From Saprospiraceae bacterium (GTDB lineage: Bacteria; Bacteroidota; Bacteroidia; Chitinophagales; Saprospiraceae): a stretch of DNA of 6,964 bases. How positions within the stretch are numbered: the stretch's first letter is position 1; every line of letters begins with the position of its first letter. Location of the stretch: positions 1 to 6,964 of the forward strand of contig JAJCYJ010000392.1 in assembly GCA_029262975.1 (NCBI GenBank), given 5' to 3'. The translations under genes were made by a program, and so were the position numbers. The notes below the pieces were generated by a model, which saw nothing but the letters and a program-made list of their open reading frames with translations, searched no databases and was not told the origin of the DNA. This document shows, piece by piece, positions 1 to 6,637 of the stretch.

Positions 1-153
1 GATGACCGAATTATTCTTGCTGTTCTTTATCTTCTTAAACATAAAGATGATGTCAATTTGACAGAAGAAATTTCATCATTGAAAACTCATTCCAGTGAAA
101 AAATTCGTATACGGGCCACTGAATTAACTGCTACTTATCAATCAAGAAGTTGA
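1..153 (+). CDS. C-terminal fragment of a HEAT-repeat-like protein (5' end outside window)
   Basis: An open frame runs from the first base to a TGA at 151-153, giving the last 50 residues of a protein that begins outside the window. The tail reads as two amphipathic helices: a leucine/isoleucine-rich one (ILAVLYLLK) and a second around SSEKIRIRATELTA. This helix-turn-helix pattern, with an arginine-rich second helix, resembles a terminal HEAT or armadillo repeat, but 50 residues are too few to be sure. The gene converges on the serine hydrolase gene and their 3' ends overlap by 12 bp (142-153). No hairpin terminator is visible between them. No function can be assigned. Confidence 0.6.
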   Translation, partial: DDRIILAVLYLLKHKDDVNLTEEISSLKTHSSEKIRIRATELTATYQSRS

Positions 154-1404
154 CCGGATTAATTTGTCTATTTTCCCGCCTAGAGCATTGTGATCCAGGT
201 TAGAATTCTTACCCAGCACATTTGACATGAGGACCACCATATACTTAGTCCCATCTTCATGTTCTACGATTATAACCGAATTCATATAATTGAACACATT
301 GCCCATATATTTTCCACAACCCGGATCTTTCACCCTGTCACACTTATACAAACTTCCTGATTTAAAATAGACAGCTGCAGCTTTTAATTCAGCAGAGGCC
401 GCATACCTTATTCGGCGATCCGTCATATACATCAATCTTTTCATTTCAAGACTAGATGCTTCATCCACTACTCTACCCTGTTCAAGCGCTAATAGAAATT
501 TCATCAACCCATCAGTAGTCCCTATACTTCCTCCTTTCCCTGGAATAATACCGGAGGCCCCTCGTGTAAAGAACAGACCTAACTTCCAATCTTCTTCTGA
601 AATCCCCAATTCTCTTAAAGGTGCATTTACAGTTTGATTGGCGGACTCGGAGAGTTCACTTTTCGGAGTATTCTTAAAATAAGCTGCAATTTCATCTTCC
701 GTAAGATTTGGATAATCCTTTTCAAATACACACATCAATAAAGCTTCACGCCATACCACACTAGCCGCACCATTATTGCTGACAGACATCATATGATCTG
801 CCCATTCGTAAAGACTGAAAACATCAGATTCAATTACTGTCCTTTTGAAAAATTTCTTTGTCTCCGGATTGTAAAATGGAACCGTATGTTCATCCGTCAT
901 CGCCCATCTTCCAGCCCTTACAGATTTGTTCTTCAGTAATTCTGTCCGTTTCTGAAAGTCATCTGGATAGACGTATTCCAGAGCTTTAAACAATCCTGCT
1001 AATACTGCAATCTTACCTACACTGCCAGGCTGATATCCAACATCGCCCCTACGGCTGGCAAATCGAAAGTTATCGGCATCTGTCAGATCAAGGATTGTAA
1101 CTGAATAATTTTTATCCAGACTATAGAAAAACCTGTCTACTTCTTTTTGAAATTTATCAGTAATTTCTGGAAGAGCATTCTCGTCTATGATATCCTTATT
1201 TAACAAATTCAACTTTATATCATTTATACTTTTTCGAGCCCCCTCTAATGGTTCCTTGTCTGTTATAAGTCCTGATATAATATCCTGCAACCTGGCAAGT
1301 CTTCTAATACCGGAGTTTAAAAATCCATCAATCGGGTATGCGGCAATAGTGCCTGAAAAAAATATCAAGAGGATTAAAGTAAGTGGTGTGATTCTATTAT
1401 ACAA
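142..1404 (-). CDS. Secreted class-A beta-lactamase-like serine hydrolase
   Basis: This encodes 420 residues of the serine beta-lactamase/penicillin-binding-protein fold. A signal peptide is evident at residues 1-22 (hydrophobic core LTLILLIFFSGTIAA). The three family motifs are in order: SVGK at 128-131 (nucleophile S128, general base K131), SNN at 209-211 in the place of SDN, and KSG at 348-350 in the place of KTG. A glycine-rich segment (PGKGGSIGTTDG, 288-299) precedes the third motif. C355 and C363 could form a disulfide. A mature protein of about 400 residues is longer than a typical class A enzyme (about 265). The extra length includes about 100 residues before the SxxK motif and an insert between motifs 2 and 3, so antibiotic hydrolysis is not implied; peptidase, transpeptidase or esterase activity is equally possible. 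The start is TTG at 1404-1402. It is chosen because the signal peptide begins there and an in-frame stop lies 6 bp upstream. The gene lies 6 bp after the dikinase-like gene, in the same frame, so it is probably translated by coupling or reinitiation. Confidence 0.85.
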   Translation of the reverse strand: MYNRITPLTLILLIFFSGTIAAYPIDGFLNSGIRRLARLQDIISGLITDKEPLEGARKSINDIKLNLLNKDIIDENALPEITDKFQKEVDRFFYSLDKNYSVTILDLTDADNFRFASRRGDVGYQPGSVGKIAVLAGLFKALEYVYPDDFQKRTELLKNKSVRAGRWAMTDEHTVPFYNPETKKFFKRTVIESDVFSLYEWADHMMSVSNNGAASVVWREALLMCVFEKDYPNLTEDEIAAYFKNTPKSELSESANQTVNAPLRELGISEEDWKLGLFFTRGASGIIPGKGGSIGTTDGLMKFLLALEQGRVVDEASSLEMKRLMYMTDRRIRYAASAELKAAAVYFKSGSLYKCDRVKDPGCGKYMGNVFNYMNSVIIVEHEDGTKYMVVLMSNVLGKNSNLDHNALGGKIDKLIRSTS

Positions 1405-1410
1405 TTTAAA

Positions 1411-4323
1411 TTAATTTACCTGGGTTTGATAAAGCACAACCTTGTCAGGTGGTGTAGGAGGAGAAATGCTATTGAGATATTCTGAGCTTTTGGCATTATT
1501 ATTTTCCACAAAAGGTCTTACCTGAAAAAGCCAAATCTTATTATTCAAAAATCCGAATTCAACGTCATGAGCAATTTTTTGATTTGGATTATCAGAAAAC
1601 TTAATAAGACTTTTACATTGCTCAGCAAGCATTCTAATGTCGAAGATATTTGATTCTGAAAGTATAGGTTTTGAAAAATCTGTGTGTGCCTCTGCGCTTC
1701 CTCCGGTAGCAGGCAAGTATCTCAGTTTAATTTCCCGGGAGGGGGCATTCAAATAGTTAACTCCCTTGTGGTGAAGGGTATAACTTTCAGCAGCCTGCCC
1801 GTCTACTGCACCACCGACACCCCTGTTAAATGCAATTGTCAGATCATCATAACTATCGGTTTTCAATCCTTTGGTAATGAGCACTCCTGAATATGCTACA
1901 TCAACACTCGGGATAATCAAAATAGACGGAAAAACACTTTCGGGATTCAACAAGAATTTCTGCCTCCATTTAAAACTTCGTTCGTTAAAGGGTGAAGCCC
2001 AGACATCCTTTATGCCTTGTAAAATAGCTGGTTTATCAAGGACATTAAACAACGTCAAATTCAATCCAGCTCCTGTAAAATCTTTGAGATCTTCCATATT
2101 CGTGTCACTTCTTAAAAACACCGGAACTGTGCCCAGCTTACCGTTTAATATAGAAATAAATTCTTCCTCGAGGCTCTTCTCAAATTCAGGTAATAGTTTA
2201 ATTTTTTTAATATAACCACGCAATTCTTCAAGACGGGAAAGTTGATATTTTTCAATTTCATTTTCTCCAGACCCTTTACTGGCCATGTCCCGGGCATTTT
2301 CAAATGTTTGAGTTATATATGCCCAATATGATAAGGATTCTCCCGGAATAATTTGATCCATATGTTGGCGAAAAATACCAAAAGGGATAACCAAACCTTC
2401 AACTACATTGTCTGGAAAGTGTTTTTTTAGTTCCCCAAGATTCGCAGCTTTGGGACCACAATAAATTCCGGAAGCTTCTTTATCCAGATGGCGTAAATTT
2501 AGAATAGTTGTTTCTGATAATTTCAATTTGTCTGTCGGTACTGAAATTTTCTCCTCAGATCTTGTTTTAGCACTGAATAAATTTGATTCTGAAGTGGACA
2601 TATCTTTTGTGTTTTTCAAAATAACAGTTCCCTTATTGCTTACAGCATAAAATACTTCCTGCCCTGCAAATTGTTTTAATTTTCTAAAATCATCAATACT
2701 TACAACTGCATTAGGAATCCCTAGATTTCGTGCCAATAATTGAATATGAGAAACTGGATTCCCCTCAGACACTGTAGCTATTCCGGCAATGGGTTTCAGA
2801 TCGGAAGGTGGCTGGTCAAAGATGTATACTTTAGTCTTATCAATCTCCAGATTTTCAACATCCCCACTGACTATTTCCAAAACTCCTTTAGCATATCCAG
2901 CATTTAATCCTCTGATCTGACTCGACTGTGGGATGCCCATTACACTATTGGCATATTTCAACTCATTATTGAGCCACTCTCCAAGTCGCGACACACGTTG
3001 TCCAAGATAAAGCAAGGGACCTGATCTTATTATGTCATCAATGAGGCCATAAGCCAGGGGTTCGAATTGGCCAATTTTATTGATTGTTGGATTATAATAT
3101 GCCCGTACCATGTTAGACCCCCATTCAATTCCGTTCTTTGCATTATCATGAAATTCTATTACATCATAGAGTCCAAATTGATCATATTGGCAAGAGGATA
3201 ATTGTTCTTCGAGGTATGCCCATTCCCATGACTCCAGGTAACCGCAAGCATATGCTATGGCCGTAAGGTTGCATATTTCAATTGCAAGATCACCAAGTAC
3301 AGGCAGGCTCAGTTCTGAGAGTCGAGAATACAAAAGATCTTCCAAATCAACGGAAAAGTCCATTATTTGAAGCCTTCGAGTTGGACTCTTCACATGAAGC
3401 AAAGATTCTCGCAAAGAGATCAAAGCATCACTGACCGAGACCAGAGTAGCGCGAGACAGTTGCTTTTCTTTGAACCTCCCAAAAGCATCAATAGCTTGTT
3501 CTCTCCCAGGCGTCGAAGCAGGAAGTGAAGAGATTTCTTTTATTTTTTTATCCAAATTGACAGGAGCATACATAACCGACATCAGTTGCGTCAATTCTGT
3601 GAGTTTTGACTTTACAGAACTTTTCAAATCACTTGTATTAGTCAAAAAGTCATTAGTTGCTTTTATATCTGTCTTATCCGGCTCACCATGTATCTTAATT
3701 CTCAAATTCATGAAACGGATATCTTCATCAGAAATATTTTTAGACAACGATCTAACTAACTGCTTGGTGTTATCATCTTCATCATGTGGAATTGTAGCCA
3801 CTGCTTGCCGAAGAATAAAAAAATGCTCACTTATATTGGTGTCATCGGCCAATAATGCATGCAGGAAATCTCTCCCCCATTTCATCTCATCTTCCACCTG
3901 CATTGCGCCTCGATAAAATTGAGCTTTACGATTGATCCATCCATCGTCTGCAACTCGAAAAAACTTTTCAAGTTGATACTGCTTAAACCGGTCAAAAAGA
4001 TTTTTCTCGTCCCAAAATTTGATAAAATCGGAACCGGCAAGGATTTGACCCAAAAATATCTGCTTCGTCTCTCCAAGCCGAACGACATCATCCTTATATC
4101 GAGCCCGCTGAATAGATCCTTCCTGGTTACATGGCACTTTAGGGTCGTTAAATGTGCCATCAGCACAGAACCATCGAATATCTTTATAAGGGCCCCTGAG
4201 ATCTTCTTTGTAAGTATCCACCAGATTTGAGACCATCTCTATATCCGACTTGCTTAACGTCTGTGCAGATCCAGATACAACAATTAGAAAAGAAACAATA
4301 AAAAACACAATTCTATGAGTCAT
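1411..4323 (-). CDS. Exported PEP/pyruvate-binding-domain protein with glucan-water-dikinase-like domain order
   Basis: This encodes 970 residues. Residues 1-20 are a signal peptide (VFFIVSFLIVVSGSA, then QTL). Residues 25-480 are mainly helical and unassigned, with conserved-looking blocks RGPYKDIRWFC (43-53) and FYRGAMQVEDE (136-146); C53 and C65 could pair. Residues about 490-570 form a PEP-utiliser mobile domain with the phosphohistidine motif PVSHIQLLARNLGIP, where H526 is the candidate phospho-acceptor. Residues about 615-940 form an ATP-grasp (PPDK N-terminal type) domain: GPKAANLGEL with K625, FLRSDTNMEDL with R738, GAGL at 751-754, and metal-ligand-like VEFG (E922) and FQVRP (Q934, R936). 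The catalytic residues look intact. The order, His domain then ATP-grasp with no PEP-binding TIM barrel, matches glucan/phosphoglucan water dikinases and differs from PEP synthase, PPDK and rifampicin phosphotransferase. No carbohydrate-binding module is recognisable. ATP is normally absent from the periplasm, so either the activity or the location needs explaining. It starts at ATG 4323 and is the first gene of a unit with the serine hydrolase. Confidence 0.85.
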   Translation of the reverse strand: MTHRIVFFIVSFLIVVSGSAQTLSKSDIEMVSNLVDTYKEDLRGPYKDIRWFCADGTFNDPKVPCNQEGSIQRARYKDDVVRLGETKQIFLGQILAGSDFIKFWDEKNLFDRFKQYQLEKFFRVADDGWINRKAQFYRGAMQVEDEMKWGRDFLHALLADDTNISEHFFILRQAVATIPHDEDDNTKQLVRSLSKNISDEDIRFMNLRIKIHGEPDKTDIKATNDFLTNTSDLKSSVKSKLTELTQLMSVMYAPVNLDKKIKEISSLPASTPGREQAIDAFGRFKEKQLSRATLVSVSDALISLRESLLHVKSPTRRLQIMDFSVDLEDLLYSRLSELSLPVLGDLAIEICNLTAIAYACGYLESWEWAYLEEQLSSCQYDQFGLYDVIEFHDNAKNGIEWGSNMVRAYYNPTINKIGQFEPLAYGLIDDIIRSGPLLYLGQRVSRLGEWLNNELKYANSVMGIPQSSQIRGLNAGYAKGVLEIVSGDVENLEIDKTKVYIFDQPPSDLKPIAGIATVSEGNPVSHIQLLARNLGIPNAVVSIDDFRKLKQFAGQEVFYAVSNKGTVILKNTKDMSTSESNLFSAKTRSEEKISVPTDKLKLSETTILNLRHLDKEASGIYCGPKAANLGELKKHFPDNVVEGLVIPFGIFRQHMDQIIPGESLSYWAYITQTFENARDMASKGSGENEIEKYQLSRLEELRGYIKKIKLLPEFEKSLEEEFISILNGKLGTVPVFLRSDTNMEDLKDFTGAGLNLTLFNVLDKPAILQGIKDVWASPFNERSFKWRQKFLLNPESVFPSILIIPSVDVAYSGVLITKGLKTDSYDDLTIAFNRGVGGAVDGQAAESYTLHHKGVNYLNAPSREIKLRYLPATGGSAEAHTDFSKPILSESNIFDIRMLAEQCKSLIKFSDNPNQKIAHDVEFGFLNNKIWLFQVRPFVENNNAKSSEYLNSISPPTPPDKVVLYQTQVN

Positions 4324-4335
4324 TATAGGGGTTTA

Positions 4336-4365
4336 ATTATAGAATAAGATACTCCATTTTGACAA
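4336..4365 (-). promoter_or_regulatory. Possible promoter of the dikinase-like/serine hydrolase unit
   Basis: Read on the minus strand, TTGTCA (4365-4360) and TATAAT (4341-4336) are separated by 18 bp and lie just upstream of the ATG at 4323. They match the general sigma-70 consensus well. The Bacteroidota housekeeping pattern (TTG, then TAnnTTTG) is not clearly present. If used, transcription would begin only about 5-8 bases before the start codon, giving a near-leaderless mRNA. This is a consensus match only, in AT-rich DNA where chance matches are common. Confidence 0.3.
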
Positions 4366-4603
4366 GATTCAAGGCTTTATTTAAGGGTCTAAAAATTGCG
4401 ATTTACACCAGCTTTTCATGCTCTGAAATCCTATTAAGAACCGAGTAGATTAAGAACATAAAAGTCTGTAGATAAAGTTCAATTCCAGTCGATTGATAAT
4501 AGAGAAAAAACACAAAGAACGTTAACGGACGCTTGTTCAAAGCATGTTACTTCACTCGTTGCATTTGAATTCTATGAGCCAAAACCATTATACTACGGAC
4601 AAT
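4366..4603. other. Non-coding stretch upstream of the dikinase-like gene
   Basis: No frame of useful length and no RNA gene were recognised here. The only element noted is the 18-bp motif at 4465-4482, which recurs upstream of the S74 gene and is listed separately. The stretch lies directly downstream of the ATPase pseudogene and probably contains the leader region of the minus-strand unit. Confidence 0.5.
4465..4482. repeat. 18-bp motif shared with 6498-6515
   Basis: TCTGTAGATAAAGTTCAA here and TCAGTAGATAAAGTTTAA at 6498-6515 agree at 16 of 18 positions, in the same orientation. This copy ends 141 bp upstream of the dikinase-like start codon; the other ends 131 bp upstream of the S74 start codon. 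A 12-bp exact match in 7 kb of AT-rich DNA is expected about once by chance. Only the similar placement makes a shared regulatory site conceivable. Confidence 0.25.
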
Positions 4604-4884
4604 TTAGGCATTCTTGTCAAAGTCGACTACTGCCTTACCCAGAAGGTCAGCCTCTCCGACTTTTCACCATAAGGTAAAGCGTGTAGTAATTCGAGCTTAT
4701 TATAGGTACAGAATTGATCAATGGCGGCTTGTTCGCGATCATTGCGTACTTTATTTGCGACAGCGAAAACCTGCCCAATACCAAAATCTTTTGCCATGTC
4801 GGCAAATCTTCCCGCCGCTTCAAGGGATCAGTAATAAGGCTCCACGATTGTCAACATTATACCAGCGTGATCAGCAGTTCCTTC
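4604..4884 (-). pseudogene. Truncated, degraded CooC/MinD-type P-loop ATPase (3' third)
   Basis: Reading the minus strand from about 4884 gives EGTADHAGIMLTIVEPYY, then a TGA at 4830-4828, then SLEAAGRFADMAKDFGI followed by GQVFAVANKVRNDREQ and, later, LLHALPYGEK. At 4661 the frame shifts by one base (a base is missing in the GAAAAG run). The next frame continues as VGEADLLGKAVVDFDKNA and ends at TAA 4606-4604. The pieces match the C-terminal part of CooC-like members of the CobQ/CobB/MinD/ParA ATPase superfamily: VEP followed by R-SLE-A, then A-D-GI, then ANKVR, then the IPY/LPY and EAD segments. The TGA falls where the family has arginine, so CGA to TGA is the likely change. About 93 codons remain of a usual 250-260. 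The P-loop half is absent upstream. CooC-type ATPases help insert nickel into carbon monoxide dehydrogenase and related enzymes; no such partner is seen here. Two independent lesions plus truncation make this a clear pseudogene. Confidence 0.78.
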
Positions 4885-4891
4885 GTTGGGT

Positions 4892-4906
4892 GTAGGCTGC
4901 GCCTAC
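4892..4906. repeat. Short perfect palindrome GTAGGC-tgc-GCCTAC
   Basis: Six-base arms at 4892-4897 and 4901-4906 flank a TGC loop. It lies 7 bp beyond the point where homology of the ATPase pseudogene ends and about 155 bp downstream of the S74 stop codon. No T-run follows on either strand, so it does not look like an intrinsic terminator. The left flank TTCCTTCGTTGGG resembles the GCCTTCGTCGAAT flank of the hairpin at 6932-6946, which suggests a dispersed REP-like intergenic repeat. Confidence 0.5.
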
Positions 4907-5061
4907 GACCTCTTATTATTAATCAACCTGATTGAACTTCGTCACATGGCATGGTGTAAGATTATAGCCATTTGTAGGCAAAACCTGAAAACATTGAGCA
5001 TAACGAAAGATTTGTGTTATCGATGACTTCCAATCAAAAGCCACGAAGTGATAGGGTTTTC
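4907..5061. other. Intergenic segment with no supported gene
   Basis: This is the space downstream of the S74 gene. A minus-strand frame is open over 4919-5068 and closes on three consecutive TAA codons, but it has no start codon and no recognised similarity. No terminator hairpin was seen. Confidence 0.4.
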
Positions 5062-6366
5062 TCAATTTTCATGGACATGTAAAACCATAACTTCCTTTAA
5101 TAATGACTTGAGTTCTTCCATTTCCTTTTTTATTTTCATTATTTCAGCATCCTGTTGGCCTAATTTTAATTGCTGATTCTGAACAACTTTTGAAAGGACA
5201 GCTGCAATGTCCATAGGACTTAAACTCTTTCTGTCTTGAGTAGCTACAAGATCTGGAACGTCTTCAGCAATAAAACCAATGTATTCTTCATCCTTTTGAG
5301 TTTTGTAATTGAATTTTACCGGATTCAATTCTGCAATCGTTGAGATGGCTTCTTCAACAGTCAATACACAAATATTCTCTTTCAACACTCTTGAGCTTGC
5401 GTTGGTCCAGGCACCACCCGCCGTTACGTGCGCACCACTTGCCATTTCAATCGGATGACCGGGATCAATTTTTCCAATGCCCACATTTCCATTTGCCAAC
5501 ACTACCAATTCTCCAAAACCTCCTTCGGGTGTATCTATAAAAAAATACTTATCTGAACTATCGTCAAAATAGCCCACCGTAGCTCCAGTAGTCCCTCCAT
5601 TAGTTTCTATTTCAATGAAGGAATTAGCATTAGCAGATTGAAATGTAGCTATTTTTGAGGAGTCTCTTATGATCATTTCTCCAATGACATCCAATCGCTT
5701 GAATGGTGTTGTCGTACCTATGCCAACATTTACGGATTCATCCTCTGTTCCTCCAATTACAGCACAGTGTGAACAAGCAACTTTTGCCTTGTGACCTATC
5801 GCAATTGACCGGTCCAGGGAATCAATACCGGAGGCAGAACCTGCCTCCTTTCCAATAAATGTGTTTCTTGTGCCCATAGCATTGTAGTAGCCAGCCTCCA
5901 ATCCGAAAAAAGAATTGTCTGAACCTGTTGTATTCTCAAAGCCTGCAGATTTCCCGAAAAAGGAATTATTAGTTCCTGTCACATTCTCGTATCCTGCTAA
6001 ACTTCCGAAAAAGGAATTTTGGGAACCCATTGTATTCCCGTAGCCTGCGTAACTTCCGAAAAAGGAATTTCTCGAACCTGATAAGTTAAAGTAACCAGCT
6101 GTAGCTCCAAAAAAGGAATTATTAAGCCCTTGTAAGTTTTTATTACCTGAATTAGAACCTACAAAAGTGTTCAAATCTGCACCAAGAAATGCTATATTAT
6201 TTACTCCTGCATTTCTCCCTATATAAACCGATGTGGTATCAAAGGCATGGTTGATATCAATATTTCCTCTGATTTTTGTATGACCTTCGACATCTAAATG
6301 GTTTTGTTGCGAAATACTATTATAATTACTTAAAACGAAAAAGATGAAAAGCACTTGAATTCTCAT
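5062..6366 (-). CDS. Exported tail-fibre-like protein with S74 intramolecular chaperone domain
   Basis: This encodes 434 residues starting at ATG 6366. Residues 1-20 are a signal peptide (IQVLFIFFVLSNYNSIS, then QQN). Residues 66-184 are seven 17-residue repeats beginning N-S/T-F-F/V/I-G at 66, 83, 100, 117, 134, 151 and 168, with AGY and N--G later in each unit. This resembles the beta-roll head of trimeric adhesins. SIAIGHKA (187-194) and a CSHC pair (C198, C201) follow. NVGIG segments at 213-217 and 294-298 are typical of tail-fibre-like proteins. Residues about 320-434 form the S74 domain: SSRVLKENI with S324 and K329 at the spacing of the family's self-cleaving Ser-Lys dyad, then NPVKFNYK, GFIAEDVP and SLSPMDIAAVLSKVVQNQQ, ending in a coiled coil (400-427). 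In this family the C-terminal domain drives trimer assembly and then cuts itself off just before the serine. A surface adhesin or fibre is the likely role; no phage genes surround it. It appears to be transcribed alone. Confidence 0.88.
   Translation of the reverse strand: MRIQVLFIFFVLSNYNSISQQNHLDVEGHTKIRGNIDINHAFDTTSVYIGRNAGVNNIAFLGADLNTFVGSNSGNKNLQGLNNSFFGATAGYFNLSGSRNSFFGSYAGYGNTMGSQNSFFGSLAGYENVTGTNNSFFGKSAGFENTTGSDNSFFGLEAGYYNAMGTRNTFIGKEAGSASGIDSLDRSIAIGHKAKVACSHCAVIGGTEDESVNVGIGTTTPFKRLDVIGEMIIRDSSKIATFQSANANSFIEIETNGGTTGATVGYFDDSSDKYFFIDTPEGGFGELVVLANGNVGIGKIDPGHPIEMASGAHVTAGGAWTNASSRVLKENICVLTVEEAISTIAELNPVKFNYKTQKDEEYIGFIAEDVPDLVATQDRKSLSPMDIAAVLSKVVQNQQLKLGQQDAEIMKIKKEMEELKSLLKEVMVLHVHEN
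5815..6171 (-). repeat. Seven 51-bp tandem units inside the S74 gene
   Basis: The 17-residue protein repeats correspond to seven consecutive 51-bp units with no length variation. Four inner units share a core close to CCGAAAAAGGAATT on the plus strand (around 5955, 6006, 6057 and 6108, the last with CCAAAAAAGG). This suggests fairly recent duplication or gene conversion and gives scope for unit-number change by slippage. Confidence 0.85.
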
Positions 6367-6419
6367 GGCAAGAATGTTTTTTGTAAAAAAGACGTGAACA
6401 AATTACAATTTTAAGCGCA

Positions 6420-6441
6420 ATGCTCCATGTACGTGGAGCAT
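6420..6441. promoter_or_regulatory. 22-bp palindrome upstream of the S74 gene (possible operator)
   Basis: Perfect 8-base arms ATGCTCCA (6420-6427) and TGGAGCAT (6434-6441) surround TGTACG, whose GTAC centre is itself symmetric. Symmetry therefore runs through almost all 22 bases. It ends 53 bp before the S74 start codon, a position suited to an operator or to a hairpin in the 5' leader. No T-run follows on the minus strand, so a terminator is unlikely in that direction. On the plus strand the nine-T run begins 29 bases later, too far for a standard terminator. Confidence 0.5.
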
Positions 6442-6497
6442 ATGACTACTTTGAAATGTTATGGATCCAGTTTTTTTTTGAAAAGGGGCAAATGCAA

Positions 6498-6515
6498 TCA
6501 GTAGATAAAGTTTAA
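6498..6515. repeat. 18-bp motif shared with 4465-4482
   Basis: Second copy of the motif described at 4465-4482 (16 of 18 identical, same orientation), lying 131 bp upstream of the S74 start codon. It may be chance or a shared upstream regulatory site. Confidence 0.25.
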
Positions 6516-6637
6516 GTTGGCGAACGTCTATATCACGTCGTATATATGTAGTACAAACGCACTCAAATAGTATATTAATTAGCGCATTTCAAAATTCAAG
6601 TATGAAGACTACATAAGTTGAGTGCTTACACGCAGAT

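Larger units (their letters stand above)
6367..6637. other. Non-coding region upstream of the S74 gene
   Basis: No gene was recognised. The stretch contains the 22-bp palindrome at 6420-6441, a run of nine T at 6471-6479, and the 18-bp motif at 6498-6515. The S74 promoter should lie here. A minus-strand GTAATTTG next to the palindrome is only a partial match to the Bacteroidota -7 element, so no promoter is called. Confidence 0.5.

Noticed and set aside
3882..4166. Minus-strand 94-codon open frame inside the dikinase-like gene
   Set aside because: It is an alternative frame within a long gene with a well-supported reading frame; no signal or motif supports it.
1411..4323. PEP synthase or pyruvate phosphate dikinase
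   Set aside because: The His domain precedes the ATP-grasp domain, there is no PEP-binding TIM barrel, and the protein has a signal peptide.
4309..4588. Shared CTCATAGAATT (minus strand) at the dikinase-like start codon and near 4570
   Set aside because: An 11-bp exact match is expected several times by chance in about 7 kb, and the flanks do not agree.
4614..4935. Plus-strand open frames of 73-93 codons across this stretch
   Set aside because: They are antisense to the ATPase pseudogene, whose minus-strand frames show clear family motifs. The plus-strand products are low-complexity and arginine-rich, with no recognisable features.
4919..5068. Minus-strand open frame ending in three TAA codons
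   Set aside because: It has no start codon and no recognised family, and it lies immediately downstream of the S74 stop. Open length is about 50 codons, not unusual by chance.
6420..6479. Rho-independent terminator formed by the palindrome and the nine-T run
   Set aside because: The T-run starts 29 bases after the hairpin, and no plus-strand gene ends here.
6559..6625. Inverted repeat GCACTCAA / TTGAGTGC as terminal repeats of a small mobile element
   Set aside because: The 8-bp arms sit 51 bp apart with no target-site duplication and nothing recognisable between them; such a match is expected by chance in this window.
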